Origin: Ficedula albicollis
Taxonomy: Eukaryota > Chordata > Aves > Passeriformes > Muscicapidae
Direction: 5' to 3'
DNA length: 64,000 nucleotides
Assembly (NCBI RefSeq): GCF_000247815.1
Contig: NC_021686.1
Span: 5,286,037-5,350,036, forward strand
Part shown: piece by piece, positions 38,759 to 50,326 of the stretch
Layout: the number at the start of each line of letters is the position of its first letter
Position numbering within the stretch: the stretch's first letter is position 1
Notes under the pieces: generated by a model
Told to the model about the DNA's origin: nothing
The model's database searches: none
Seen by the model: the letters and a program-made list of their open reading frames with translations, nothing else
Made by a program: the position numbers and the translations under genes

Positions 38759-41700
38759 TCAGCTCTGCCTGGAGCACTGAAACTTTCAGGTGTTTCCTCC
38801 TCTGTGGGTGCTGATGCCTGTTCCAGGGGAGCAGGAAATTCCAGAGACCTGTCATCTCCTTCTCCTGCTGCCATCTCCCCTCCCAGGCTCCTGGGGGCCC
38901 TGTCACCCTTTATCTCAGCTTCCTCTCTGATGGAAACCACGGCTGAAGAACCAGACAGGTTCCAGACTTGCCCACAGCAGAATTCTTTCATTTTATTCCC
39001 TAGGAAAAGGATGAGGGAGAAGTGGGGAGACAAGGGTGAAAATGCAGATATGTTATAATAGACAGCTACACCAAAAGCATGAATAACTCTCCTGTTGGAT
39101 TTTTTTCCTCATTAATTCCTTTCTCCATGTGTTCTCCATGAGTTCACGTATACTCACACTTCAGGCAAGAATTGTGGTCTCATAAGGATTGGGCTGAATT
39201 AAATACTTGACTTTGCAGGACTGAGAAATGGATTTTCATTCAAGGACTTCCAAACCTACATATGCCACTTCCATTCAGGCCAACAACATCAAAAATCAGA
39301 TTTACCTTTGTGGAGCCTGAATTCCCATTTATTCATCAGGTTTTCAGGTGCTCACCTTATATCAAAAATTTTCTTCCACTTAGGTATCTCCATGGAAACA
39401 AAAACAAAGTCCAGAAGCCAGTGTTAGGACAGTGTTGGCCAGACTCTTCCTAATACATCCAATACATTAAATATTTGGCAAATACGGCTGTGCTGCTCAT
39501 GTTAAACCTTTTTGTGGAATCTAGGCATCAATAATAATTCATTACTTCTACATTAGGACTTAATCTAATGTACAGATTTGGGGACAGTTACATGTCTCTG
39601 AGAAGATAAAATGAGATTTTGTAGAGACAAGGGTCAGTGAGATAAAGAATTCCCGCAAATTTTGCAGAGTGGCACTTGGACTGGCTAGAAGTTACATTAA
39701 TCATTTTTCAGGTTCCCAGTTTTGGCATCACAACTCAAATGTTTTACTTTGATCAGATCCAGCATTCAATGAAGGACTCTGCAGACACAGCAAACTTCAC
39801 CCAACTGCTATTCAAAATAATGTTCAGCCCAGGTCTGATCAGGATTCAGACCTCAGCCCCACACAATGATTGTGCTGGGAGTTGAATGCTGTTTTCAGGG
39901 TCTAATCTTATAGCAGGAAAAGCTAAGGTAGAGAGTGATACCCTTCTCTGAATGTCACTCTAAACCACTTTTTCCTGCTGTTACATTAAAAAAATAATAA
40001 TAACAAAAAACACAATTCCTGCTGTTACATTAAAAAAATAATAATAATAAAGGCACATTCTGGAGAATAGTTTGCCTAATTTGACAAAAAACTGTAAGAA
40101 AATGCTCCCGTCCCCCAGGATTATGTGAATTGGCTGAAACTAAACCTTGCTTGTGAACAGTTCCTGTTACCTTCAGTGGCCTTTGGATCTGATGCTAAGT
40201 GAGGCAGCATAAATAGATCAGTATTTGGAGGAAGGTTTAACTGTGCACCATCAATTTCATAGCACCTTTAAGCCAATATTTACAATAGCTAGCATCAAGT
40301 GATTCACTACTTAAAAGACTCCCAAGCACACTATTGACAAACCTGCAATTTGCCTTCCATTTCCAAACTCTGGATGGGTGTTTTTGGCACCCTGCCCCCC
40401 CCTTTTCTTTTAAAATATATATTGACACTGAACTTTTTCAGCACAGAATGTCTATTGATGGAGCCATCAAGACAGCAAACACATTAAACATAAAACAACA
40501 AGAAAATAAATAATACAAAGCTCTAAAAAATATAAAGCTGGACCAATAAGCATGCATGCTGAAGAGCTTTAGGTAACTGGGTCTGCACAGAGACCCACAA
40601 GCTTCCATTTGGGCTTTTATAGCAAACAAAACAAAAACAAATCTTGCAATTATACAGACAACAACAATTTATGGTGCCAGGTAAAGACCAGACTTGGCTT
40701 CTCTGGCTCCAGCCATCCAGGACATTGTTACTCACACAGAACTTGAAGCTGTTCAGAGCTGCCTTTCTTAAAAACTTCACCAGCAAAGCTTCTGCAGAGA
40801 TTCTTGTCCTGTAAAACCAGCTATTACTGGTTTAAATGCTAATTCTGAGCTCAGCCAGTGGACAGTCTTCCCAGACTGGACCTGCAGTCAGTCAGGCTCA
40901 GGAGCCAGAGGGCAGCAGGGTTTATTGTGCAGCATCTGTGGCTCCCCAAAGCCCCACTTTCTCTGCCAGGGCTTCTGCCTGAGAGGAGAATCTGGCCCCT
41001 GGTTTTTGTCAGATTTCTTTCATCTGCTACTTGTGGGAAAGAAAAGAACTGCAGGTCAGGGGCAGGGATCACCCCGAGGGGAGAGCAGGACATCTGACAG
41101 ACACCTCCCTGGAGCACAGGGGAGCACACACAGCAGGACAGCATGCAGGCAGAGTAAAGCTATTTTCTCACAATGCCTGAAGAAGGATGGACATTTTCAA
41201 TCCTCTGCCTTCAGTTCTGCACTTTGATTCTCTTCTGTGCCTTTTCAGTCCTTCACTCAGCTCAGCAATCTTGAGGCAAGAGTTTTGATTGCCAAGCCGT
41301 GTGTGTTTTCTCCTTTACAGATCATCCCTGTCTCAACAGGGTGCAGTGTTACAGCCCAGCCATTTGCTCCAGGGAAGGGTTTCCTTCCCTCTGGCAGTAT
41401 GATCTGCTCTCATGTTTGTGGATCTGGGCTTATGAAATAAACATTGGTTTTGTAACCTCAGAAACAAAACTCCTTGTTCTTGTGCTGCATGAGGAATTCT
41501 GGCCTGATTTTAGGCATCTCGAAGGATTCAGATTATGGCTGAAGGTTGCAGGATATTTTCTTTTTGGAATTTTCTTCATTTCTGTGACACAGGATCTACA
41601 GGTTGAGCATGCAGAGGCTCAGCTTCTTCATAGAGCCAGAGAGGTGCAGGTACTTCTGTGTCATTGCAGGCACTCCCAGGATAGGAATTGCCAGGGCTCA

Positions 41701-41997
41701 ACACTACAAAGTTGGCATCTGAGTCCTACTACCTTTAGTGTGGCCCTGGGGAAGGAGAGCAGAATGCTTTTCTCAGATTTTATCCCTTCTGCAGACTGGA
41801 GATGCGGGAAAGCATCTGTGAAATAACTGTAATCATCACAAATCAGGGCAGCAGTACCAGGAAAACACAGTAGCATGGGAGCCATCCTGCACCACAAACC
41901 TGGCAGGAACACAGCTACTCCACACTGGAATGTGTCCCTCAGCTGGGTGGCTGGAGCTGGAGGCAGATGAGTAAACCTGGCTTGAGAATGTACACAC
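38759..41997. other. Intergenic sequence, no gene seen
   Basis: No gene recognised. A 44-bp tandem duplication lies at 39972-40052. 41299-41826 is open in one plus frame but has no recognisable domain. Confidence 0.5.
39972..40052. repeat. 44-bp tandem duplication
   Basis: TTCCTGCTGTTACATTAAAA followed by AATAATAATAA occurs at 39972 and again at 40016. Confidence 0.88.
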
Positions 41998-42509
41998 AGC
42001 ACCCCCTTCCAGTACCTGCCACTGAAAGTACAGACATATTTCCAGTTCTTCACGACTTTTCTTCCCAAGTTTTCAGCAATTCCTACATTGTCTGAAAAAT
42101 TATTTATCAAGTACAGACCTTCTGTAGCACTCAACACAGTAAAAACAATAGTTCCCCATCCCTGGGTTTTCCTACTGTGTTTCCAGCCCAGCAGTGAGTG
42201 CTGCACTGACCAGATCTTGCTGCAGCCTGACTGGGCTGCTGCTGGCAGGGCAGCTCATCCTGTGGCTGGCAGTCCATGGACCTGGGATCAGAAAGAGGAA
42301 GCCACACTTGACCTGCAGGTCAAGCACTCACTGTTGGGTTGGAAACAGTAGGAAGACCCAAGGATGGGGAACTATTGTTTTTACTGAAGGTCTGTACTTG
42401 ATAAATAATTTTCAGACAATGTAGGAATTGCTGAAAACTTGGGAAGAAAAGTCGTGAAGAACTGGAAATATGTCTGTACTTTCAGTGGCAGGTACTGGAA
42501 GGGGGTGCT
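41998..42509. repeat. Large inverted repeat (arms about 214 and 192 bp, 106-bp spacer)
   Basis: 41998-42211 is the reverse complement of 42318-42509, apart from a few substitutions, a 15-bp deletion (TGTTGAGTGCTACAG or an equivalent placement) in the right arm and a small gap near the centre. The spacer 42212-42317 is unrelated. A transcript crossing it would fold into a long hairpin. The minus strand keeps an open frame of about 181 codons over 41661-42206, but its product matches no family I know. Confidence 0.92.
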
Positions 42510-43604
42510 CAGTGCTACACAGATTATGTGACCTGACATAGCTGATGACAACACTTTCTTGGAGCGTTGTGCTTCTAGAAAAACACCTTTCCACCTTCTG
42601 ATTCTATAGTTTTGCCAAACTTGCAAGCCCTTTATTTCTAAAATCACAACATACCACTCCAAAATCCCCTTTTCCTGCAAGGGAGAAATGCTGCAAGCCT
42701 AAGCACATGCTGTTGCTCTTGCGGCTGTATCTGAGCCGCTTGGTCTCAGCCCCCAAGGTAACAGCACGAGCAGGGCACAGTGTCAGTGCTGCAGGGCCGG
42801 GGCATCACTGGGTTCCACGCCCTGCCACATCTGGGCCTGTGGAGAGCTGGCAATTCCCACAGGACCTGTGATCCCTGGCTGATGACCACTCTGTTTTTGT
42901 ACCTTTAGGGAAAAAAAAAGAGATGGATGGGGTTTTTCTGCACAGGCAAAGGAAAAAGGGAAAGAGCAACATACCCAGGGATGGGGAACTATTGTTTTTA
43001 CTGTGTTGAGTGCTACAGAAGGTCTGTACTTGATAAATAATTTTTCAGACAATGTAGGAATTGCTGAAAACTTGGGAAGAAAAGTCGTGAAGAACTGGAA
43101 ATATGTCTGTACTTTCAGTGGCAGGTACTGGAAGGGGTGCTCAGTGCTACACAGATTATGTGACCTGACATAGCTGATGACAACACTTTCTTGGAGCGTT
43201 GTGCTTCTAGAAAAACACCTTTCCACCTTCTGATTCTATAGTTTTGCCAAACTTGCAAGCCCTTTATTTCTAAAATCACAACATACCACTCCAAAATCCC
43301 CTTTTCCTGCAAGGGAGAAATGCTGCAAGCCTAAGCACATGCTGTTGCTCTTGCGGCTGTATCTGAGCCGCTTGGTCTCAGCCCCCAAGGTAACAGCACG
43401 AGCAGGGCACAGTGTCAGTGCTGCAGGGCCGGGGCATCACTGGGTTCCACGCCCTGCCACATCTGGGCCTGTGGAGAGCTGGCAATTCCCACAGGACCTG
43501 TGATCCCTGGCTGATGACCACTCTCTTTTTGTACCTTTAGGGAAAAAAAAAGAGATGGATGGGGTTTTTCTGCACAGGCAAAGGAAAAAGGGAAAGAGCA
43601 ACAT
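42356..43604. repeat. 632-bp direct tandem duplication
   Basis: Unit 1 (42356-42972) and unit 2 (42973-43604) share a constant 632-bp offset from GGTCTGTACTTGATAAATAA (42389 and 43021) to GAAAGAGCAACAT. Unit 1 lacks the 15 bases noted for the inverted repeat. Differences are few (for example GGGGGTGCT versus GGGGTGCT, CTCTGTTTTT versus CTCTCTTTTT). The first 170 bp of each unit is also the sequence found inverted at 41998-42173, so this core is present three times. No recognised coding or transposon sequence is in the unit. Confidence 0.93.
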
Positions 43605-46600
43605 GTATGGATGGAAAAGAACTCCCCCTCGGCTTGTAGCACATTTCCTTCCCTTGGCTGGAAAGGCAAACCCTCTCCCAGAGCTGCAGCCTGCTCCCAG
43701 GAGCGAGGAGCTCCGCAGCTCTAGTGTGGAACAAGAGTGACGTGCAGTGGCTGCTGGGGCAAAGCACAGGGCTGGAGCTCATCACTGCGGCTGCTCCTCC
43801 GCACAAAATCCCACCAAAATTCACACCACAGCTACCGCTGAGCTGGGCTCCCCACGCCCTGATAGCTGCTCGCAGATGAGTCTGGGGAAACGCCAGGTTG
43901 TGATTATCTGCGTTGAAAACCCCCATTTCAAGCACTAATTTGTACTGTATGCTTCCCTCTCATGTAACAGTGCTGTTTAGAGGGTAATCACGTTTTAACC
44001 TAATTTCCAAATTAGTAGAAAATATTTGTATTGACTTGCAGTATATGTATGGGTTGCAGCTGACAGTGAAGGCTGAAGTCTCTACATAGAATGAAAGAAA
44101 ATCTGATGAAAATTATCCAATCTCTAAATGAGATATTGAAGGGTTAGTGAAGTCACTTATTCAGCTTTAGGCAGTTGAGTAAGAAGGCTGCCATTAGAGG
44201 TGGTGAAGCACAGAAACAGATTCTGTAAGTCCTGTGTCAGAAAGATAGCAGCTAAGTAAGATTTTGGGGTTGTAGTTGTCATTTTGGAGAGACATGCAGC
44301 TTTCTAAGAGTCTTTAGTGTTTTAATGCTTGTCATGTCACCCAGATTCCAAAGGAATCTGCAGTTCCAAGGGCATTTACTATGTGAGAAGTTTGCTCTCT
44401 GAGAGTTATTTTCTGGACTCCTTGGGGCACTGCTCCCCCAGGTTAACCCAAGGGGACAGGGTTAATCACAGGCTGAGCTGGTCTTTGGAAAGACCAAGGT
44501 TTTCCTGTATCCAATTCAATTCTCTTTCCAAATGGGTGAGTAAACAGTTCATCAGGCTTTTGGAGATAAAATGGCAGAGGCAGCTGTAGAAGGAGTGGGT
44601 GTGGGAGTTACTACTCCAATAAAGAATGTAGAATTGCTCAGGGATTGATGAGCTCTGGATGATGTGTAGGAAGAGGCCCTTGAAGTTAGAGAGGGCAGTT
44701 TGAACTATAAGACAAATAGCCCAGTTGTTATGGTGACAGAGGGTCCTCATGCACTGCTATCATTGCCATGGAGGAGTGAAAGGACTTTCTGGTGAACAGG
44801 AAAGCAGGAAAGTGAGCCCCAGGGATTCTGAAGGACAGAGCTGTGTCCAGGAGAGGCTTGGAAGCAGGAGAGTGGTTTTCCTAGTGGATAGCTACATGGG
44901 AAGTGGACTTTTTTCTCATTTACATTGCTGATGTTCTTGCCTACCCACACAGAGACCCCTGAGGGGGAGTAACAAATCCTCTTTTCAGGGAAGCCAGCCC
45001 AGCAGAGCTCCCTGCACAGACTTACAGTCCTGTGTCTCTGCACACTAATGTGACAAGCGGGGGGTCACTAAAGTAGGACCCTAAAGACACTGCCCTGTCC
45101 CCTTTTTGTTAGCCAGCCCATCCAGCAGTGGAGTGGATCAGCTGGATCAGTAACAGCACCTTCCACTGGCAGGTTCATCCATGGCAAGGCACAGTCAGGC
45201 AGAACAGGATGTTCCCAGGATGTGACCAGCAGTGGTGGAGTTCCCTCTGCAGCTGTTTGCAGCTGTAATTGCAGTGGTGCCTCAGGACAGCCAGACACAG
45301 CTGCACCAAACCCTCCCTGCTCTGAGGTACCTCAAAGGGACTCCAGTGGCTCTGGGGGTGCATGTGGGCAGGGGGCTGGATGATTGAAGGAGAAACCTGC
45401 CACCAGCTCAGCAAAATGAAACTCACAGCAGCAAGTGCTGTCACTTGGTGTTTGCATACATTCCAGTAGGAGCTTGAACAATGAACAGCTGAGCTTGAGT
45501 CAAAAAGACAAGATTGGCAATGTCGTGATTTCCATCGGCTGAGAAAGCAACCATTTCCTTCTTCTTTTGTTTTCATTAAATATTGCATTGCTCTTGAGTT
45601 CTGAAAAACAAATGTTTACACTTTTTCACTGCACACTGTATTAAATAGGTGTTTTATCTGTCTGATCACTGAAGGAAACAGACCTGGGCTTCTCAGGGAC
45701 TTATGTAGAACTTCTCAGTTTTGCCAGAAGTGCCTTGGAAATAATCAAGGTCTTGTCATCCATGAATTTTCCACAGATAAGAAGGAGATACAGCTGCCAA
45801 GTCTGCTGGCTACAGCTGTTACCATGCCTGGAAGGTACAGCTCATAAGGACAGAAAGACAGACAACTCAAAAGGCTTGCTATTGCAAGTACTAAAAAGTT
45901 TGTTCCATCTATGGATGTTGCTTGACAATTATAAAATTCTTTTTTATGGTGAGTGTTCTTGTTTGGCTTTTTGGTGGGGTATTTTTGCATAATTAAATGT
46001 TTCACTACTAGTCAAGTGGGAACTGTGGCAATAAAAGTTTTATGATGCCAAAGGATTTTCACAGCACTGATGCAGTCAGTTCCAAAAGGCTGTGAAAATA
46101 GAGACTCCTCCACAGTGCAATTTAGTTCAGCCTCTCTGTATGCTACAGGCATTACATAGAACATTAGCTTATAAATATTTGAGAAGACCAGGTTGGATAG
46201 AGAAATATGTTGGCCCCATCAGCAGCCAGATGTGTTGTCCAGAAGCAAAAGCCATTAACAAATGCTCTTCAGCTATTGGCACAGAGATTCTTTCAACACC
46301 TAGGGAACATTACACTAAGAGGATCCCAGCCTTCCATGACTAGTGTTAGCTTTGTCCTTGGCTAAAATGAAAATGGTAAATTATGAGCCAAAAGCTCTTC
46401 AGGGAGCTGCCTCACATCCCTTCAACCCCAACCAAGGTGTCTTTCAGCTGTCTTTGAAATGAGGAAACAAGCAGATTACCACCAGCACTAAAGTGCTACT
46501 TTTTAATACTTCACTGCTCATCAGCTCTGGTCTGCTCCAAATGAAATATTAAATCAAGTAACTTAAACCATGGTGTGAACAGGACCAGGCTGTAGAGCTG

Positions 46601-47857
46601 CTGTGCTGAATAAATGCATTTTAACATCCAAGAGTGATGGGAGGTGGCTTGAGAACATAAATAGATTTGATTGTGACAGCTTGGCTGATAAGCAGTAACT
46701 CATTAACTGGTGAGAACTTGCCTTCCTGAAGTCCCATATCCCCTTCTTTCTGGCAGTTTTACAAGTACTAACTTTAGTGCCTTGTCCTCCGTGTAGATGA
46801 ACCTGAAAGTTTCCTGTAAGATCACAGGGATGTTTCCTTTGCCTTGGTCACACAGAACAAGAGATTTCAATCTGTCAATGCTACTTCAGTTAGAGTGGGG
46901 TATGGCATTGCTTCCCTCATCCTTTCCCTCTAATACCTGCAGATCCTGAACCAATTGCTGTTCATCTGCCTGGGGACCACAGCCCAGGGATGAAGGAATT
47001 ATCCCCAAAAGTCTAGTGAGTCAATGCTGCACTACAGCTAAGAATATTTTTTTTAAGGAGATGCATTACCCTAATCATTTGACTTGTGAGAATTACAGCT
47101 GTGTCTGAAGAGTCTGTGCAGAGATACATTCATAGCTCTGGAGTGGATAAAGCTGCCACATTACTAGGAAAGGAAGACTGAATCTCATATATGTGAGAGG
47201 GTAGATTTGGTCTCTCCTGCTTTGACAGATGTTGAATAGTTTCAAAATTCAGTAATGTTGGGGCATTGCTCAGATCATACTGGGAGCACAACTTCCTGAC
47301 TTTCTTAAAAAAAAATAATTATGGAGAAAGGGTAAAAATTAAAATTCACTATAAAATGTAGAACATTGCTTCATCCAAACTTCTCTTAGATTGTCTGGAC
47401 CAACCCTGAAGTCAGGTTCAATTGTTCAATTCTCAGATAGTTTGTCATATCATGAAAACAAGCCATGATATAATTTTTTTTTATGGTTTGCATCCCCAGA
47501 TATTCAATTTGATTAGCTACAACTAATAACTTCAACATTTATGCCAAAAATGTGTTAAAAAACTGTGCTGGTTGATCTAAATCAAAACATAACCACCACT
47601 GGAATGGCTGTATCGCCTAAGAACAGCAGCACAAATGCCTTTAAGAATGTTTTGTGTTTATTCTGTTTTAAAAAGGTGATGTTTAACAGCACATCTTCCA
47701 CACCTGACATTTTAACTCCAGCTGGCCAGCAGCTCAGAGGTGGTGCAGACCAGGACTCAGCAGTTCCTAGATGAGAATCTCCCATCCTGTGTTTAAAATA
47801 CAGGCTGTAATGAGCAGGACAGTCTCCCCTGCTCTTCAAACCATACGAAAACGAGCA
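43605..47857. other. Intergenic sequence, no gene seen
   Basis: No gene recognised. 43680-43920 is moderately GC- and CpG-rich. The remainder is ordinary unique sequence. Confidence 0.5.
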
Positions 47858-47902
47858 CAGAATCACGGAATAGTTTAGGTTGGAGAAGACCTTTAGGGTC
47901 AT
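47858..47902 (-). mobile_element. CR1 LINE 3'-end scrap
   Basis: ACAGAATCACGGAATAGTTT followed by AGGTTGGAGAAGACCTTTAG is the reverse complement of the avian CR1 3' terminus. Only about 45 bp remain. Confidence 0.85.
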
Positions 47903-47924
47903 GAAAGGCCTTACCGATCACCGC

Positions 47925-48155
47925 CTTTCAGCACCCGCGGCGGCTGTGCCTGCCCGGCTGCCCTGCAGGCGCAGGATGAGCAGCTCTTCCCAAATAGAGC
48001 CGAGTTCTCAGTGCAGCCGTGAGATGTCAGCACAGACCGCTGCTTCTGTGCAGAGCTTCCCGGAGAGAAAACGTCTCTCAGCGAGAGCATTCACGGCGAT
48101 CAGCGCCAGTACAAACGCTGAAGTGGGATGTGACCCCCAGGATAAACTGTGAGCG
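47925..48155. promoter_or_regulatory. CpG-rich patch, possible small CpG island
   Basis: About 17 CpG dinucleotides fall in about 230 bp (for example CACCCGCGGCGGCTG, AGGCGCAGG, CACGGCGATCAGCGCC), a much higher density than the surrounding sequence. No gene start is recognised nearby. It could be an orphan CpG island or enhancer, or part of an unrecognised repeat joined to the CR1 scrap. Confidence 0.4.
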
Positions 48156-48925
48156 TCCATAACTGGGTGTTACAGAGATAGAGCTGCTGAAAACACCGGC
48201 AAAAAGGGAGGGCAAAGTTTGAGGGCCTCATCAGGGTTAAAGCTGATGTGTGAAGCAGAGAAAGGTACTGCAGTAAAACAGCACTATAGTGCTTTAATTA
48301 CAGGGGGAAAATGCAATTTTTGCAACTTAACTAGAACAGCAATCCAGTAATTAAAGACGCATAACCTAAACCAGGGATAGCTAAAGCTCCAGGCAGAACC
48401 TGCCCTTCAAAGCAGTTTTACCTGGCCTTTCAGAACACCTGACCAAATTCCTGTGAGCTCATTGTTTCTGGGCTGACAGCTGTGCCCACTTAGAAGTGCT
48501 GGGGAAACTCTCTTGAGCATGGTTATATCGACTCTGGGGACAGCTGGACTCTCTAACACAAAGCCAGAGCATTTATTCTAACCTTTTTGTCCTGAGATGG
48601 GGCAATTAAGTCTGTTAATATGGAAATTACAGTTAGGAGGCCAGGGGACATGAGGGTTTTTTATTGATATATCTTGGCTAACCAGGCACTGCTTCACTGC
48701 AAGGAATTTACAAAAAGAACCAGAAAAAAGGGCGCCTTTATTTATGAAACAGGCTCAGATTTCTTCAGATTTTGATATTTTTTTCTATTTTAAATAGTTG
48801 AAACTATTGAATTTCATTTGCAAAACAGTGCAAACAAGTGCTAAAATTGTTTGGTCTCAAACCTGGAATGCTTCTCCATTTGGAAGGAGGAAACTATGAA
48901 CCCCCTGACTGCACAGTCAATCGAG
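48156..48925. other. Intergenic sequence, no gene seen
   Basis: Unique sequence between the CpG patch and the LTR; nothing recognised. Confidence 0.55.
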
Positions 48926-50326
48926 TTGGATTGGTTTTGGTGGCAAGGTTTTGGTGGTGGGAGCTGCAGGGTGGTTTCAGTGAGAAGCTGCCAGAAGCTC
49001 CCCCAAGACCAGCGGCTCCAGGACAGACCCAGCTCAGGCCAAGGCTGAGCCCAGCAGGGCCAGGGCAGCACCTCTGGGATGGCAGCTTTAGGACTGGGGA
49101 AGAGCAGCTGTGCAGGGACAGATTGCAGCCTGAGAGAGGAGTGAGAGCTGTGAGGAGCAGCTCTGCAGAGCCCAGGGAGGGCAGGAGGTGCCCCAGGGGA
49201 CAGAGCTGAGACTCCCCTGCTTGTGTTCCCTTGCTGTGCCCATGGAGCTGCTCTGGGATGCAGAAATCACCTGGAGCTGTGCAGGACCCACACCAGAGCA
49301 GGTGCATGCCCCAAGGGGGCTGAGATCTCCTGGGAAACCCGCGCTGGAGCAGCTCCTGGCAGGACTCCCAGAGAGGAGCCCAGCTGTACTGGCAGGGTTT
49401 GTGACCAGCAGGGACTCCATGCTGGAGCAGCAGTTCCTGAAGGACTGCAGCCCACGGGAAGAGCTCACACTGGAGGAGTTCATGGCAGACTGTGTCCTTT
49501 GGGAAGGACTCTGTGCTGGAGCAGGGGGAGAGTGTGAGCAGTCTATTCCCTGAGGAGGAAGATGTTTCACAGCACTGTGTGACCAGGCTGAACCCCCATT
49601 CTTTGTCCCACTGTGCCATTCAGGGGGGACAGGAGGTAGAGAATTGCATAAAGTTAAGCCTGGAAAGAAGGGAGGGGTAGGGAGAATGTCATGCTGGAGC
49701 AGCAGTTCCTGAAGGACTGCGGCCCACGGGAAGAGCTAAACCCGCGCTGGAGCAGCTCCTGGCAGGACTCCCAGAGAGGAGCCCAGCTGTACTGGCAGGG
49801 TTTGTGACCAGCAGGGACTCCATGCTGGAGCAGCAGTTCCTGAAGGACTGCAGCCCACGGGAAGAGCTCACACTGGAGGAGTTCATGGCAGACTGTGTCC
49901 TTTGGGAAGGACTCTGTGCTGGAGCAGGGGGAGAGTGTGAGCAGTCTATTCCCTGAGGAGGAAGATGTTTCACAGCACTGTGTGACCAGGCTGAACCCCC
50001 ATTCTTTGTCCCACTGTGCCATTCAGGGGGGACAGGAGGTAGAGAATTGCATAAAGTTAAGCCTGGAAAGAAGGGAGGGGTAGGGAAAATGTGTTTCTAA
50101 GATTTGGGTTTATTTCTCATTCTCCTACCCTGATTGCTAATAAATTAAACTAATTACCTCAAGTTGAGTCTGTTTTGGCTATGACAGTAATTGGTGAATG
50201 ACCTCTCCCTGCCCTTATCTTGTCCCAAACTCAGTAGATTTTCTGTCCCCTGTCCAGCTGAGGAAGTTGTGATAGAGTGACTTTGAAGGCACCTGGCATC
50301 CCACAGGACCAGTGGATCAGTGACAA
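48926..50326 (+). mobile_element. Avian ERV LTR with 403-bp internal duplication
   Basis: The order of motifs matches an LTR type common in bird genomes: GGTTTTGGTGGCAAGGTTTT at the left, repeated GCTGGAGCAG-type subunits in the middle, GAAAGAAGGGAGGGGTAGGG, AATAAA at 50139-50144, AGTTGAGTCTGTTTTGGC, GTAATTGGTGAATGACCTCT and GGCACCTGGCATCC near the right end. The subunits keep frames open on both strands, but the product has no known domain. No retroviral genes are present. Ends are approximate and no target duplication was established. Confidence 0.72.
49335..50090. repeat. 403-bp tandem duplication inside the LTR
   Basis: AAACCCGCGCTGGAGCAGCT begins copies at 49335 and 49738, and GAAGGGAGGGGTAGGG recurs at the same 403-bp offset. 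The junction (about 49690-49737) carries an additional partial copy of a shorter subunit (CATGCTGGAGCAGCAGTTCC), also seen at about 49419 and 49822. Confidence 0.92.

Noticed and set aside
41661..42206. 181-codon minus-strand frame in and beside the inverted repeat
   Set aside because: No domain or family recognised, and the equivalent frame in the other copies (42356 onward) is not conserved as a gene.
48838..49619. Frames of up to 241 codons in the LTR at 48.9-50.3 kb
   Set aside because: They follow internal LTR subrepeats on both strands and carry no gag, pol, env or host domain.
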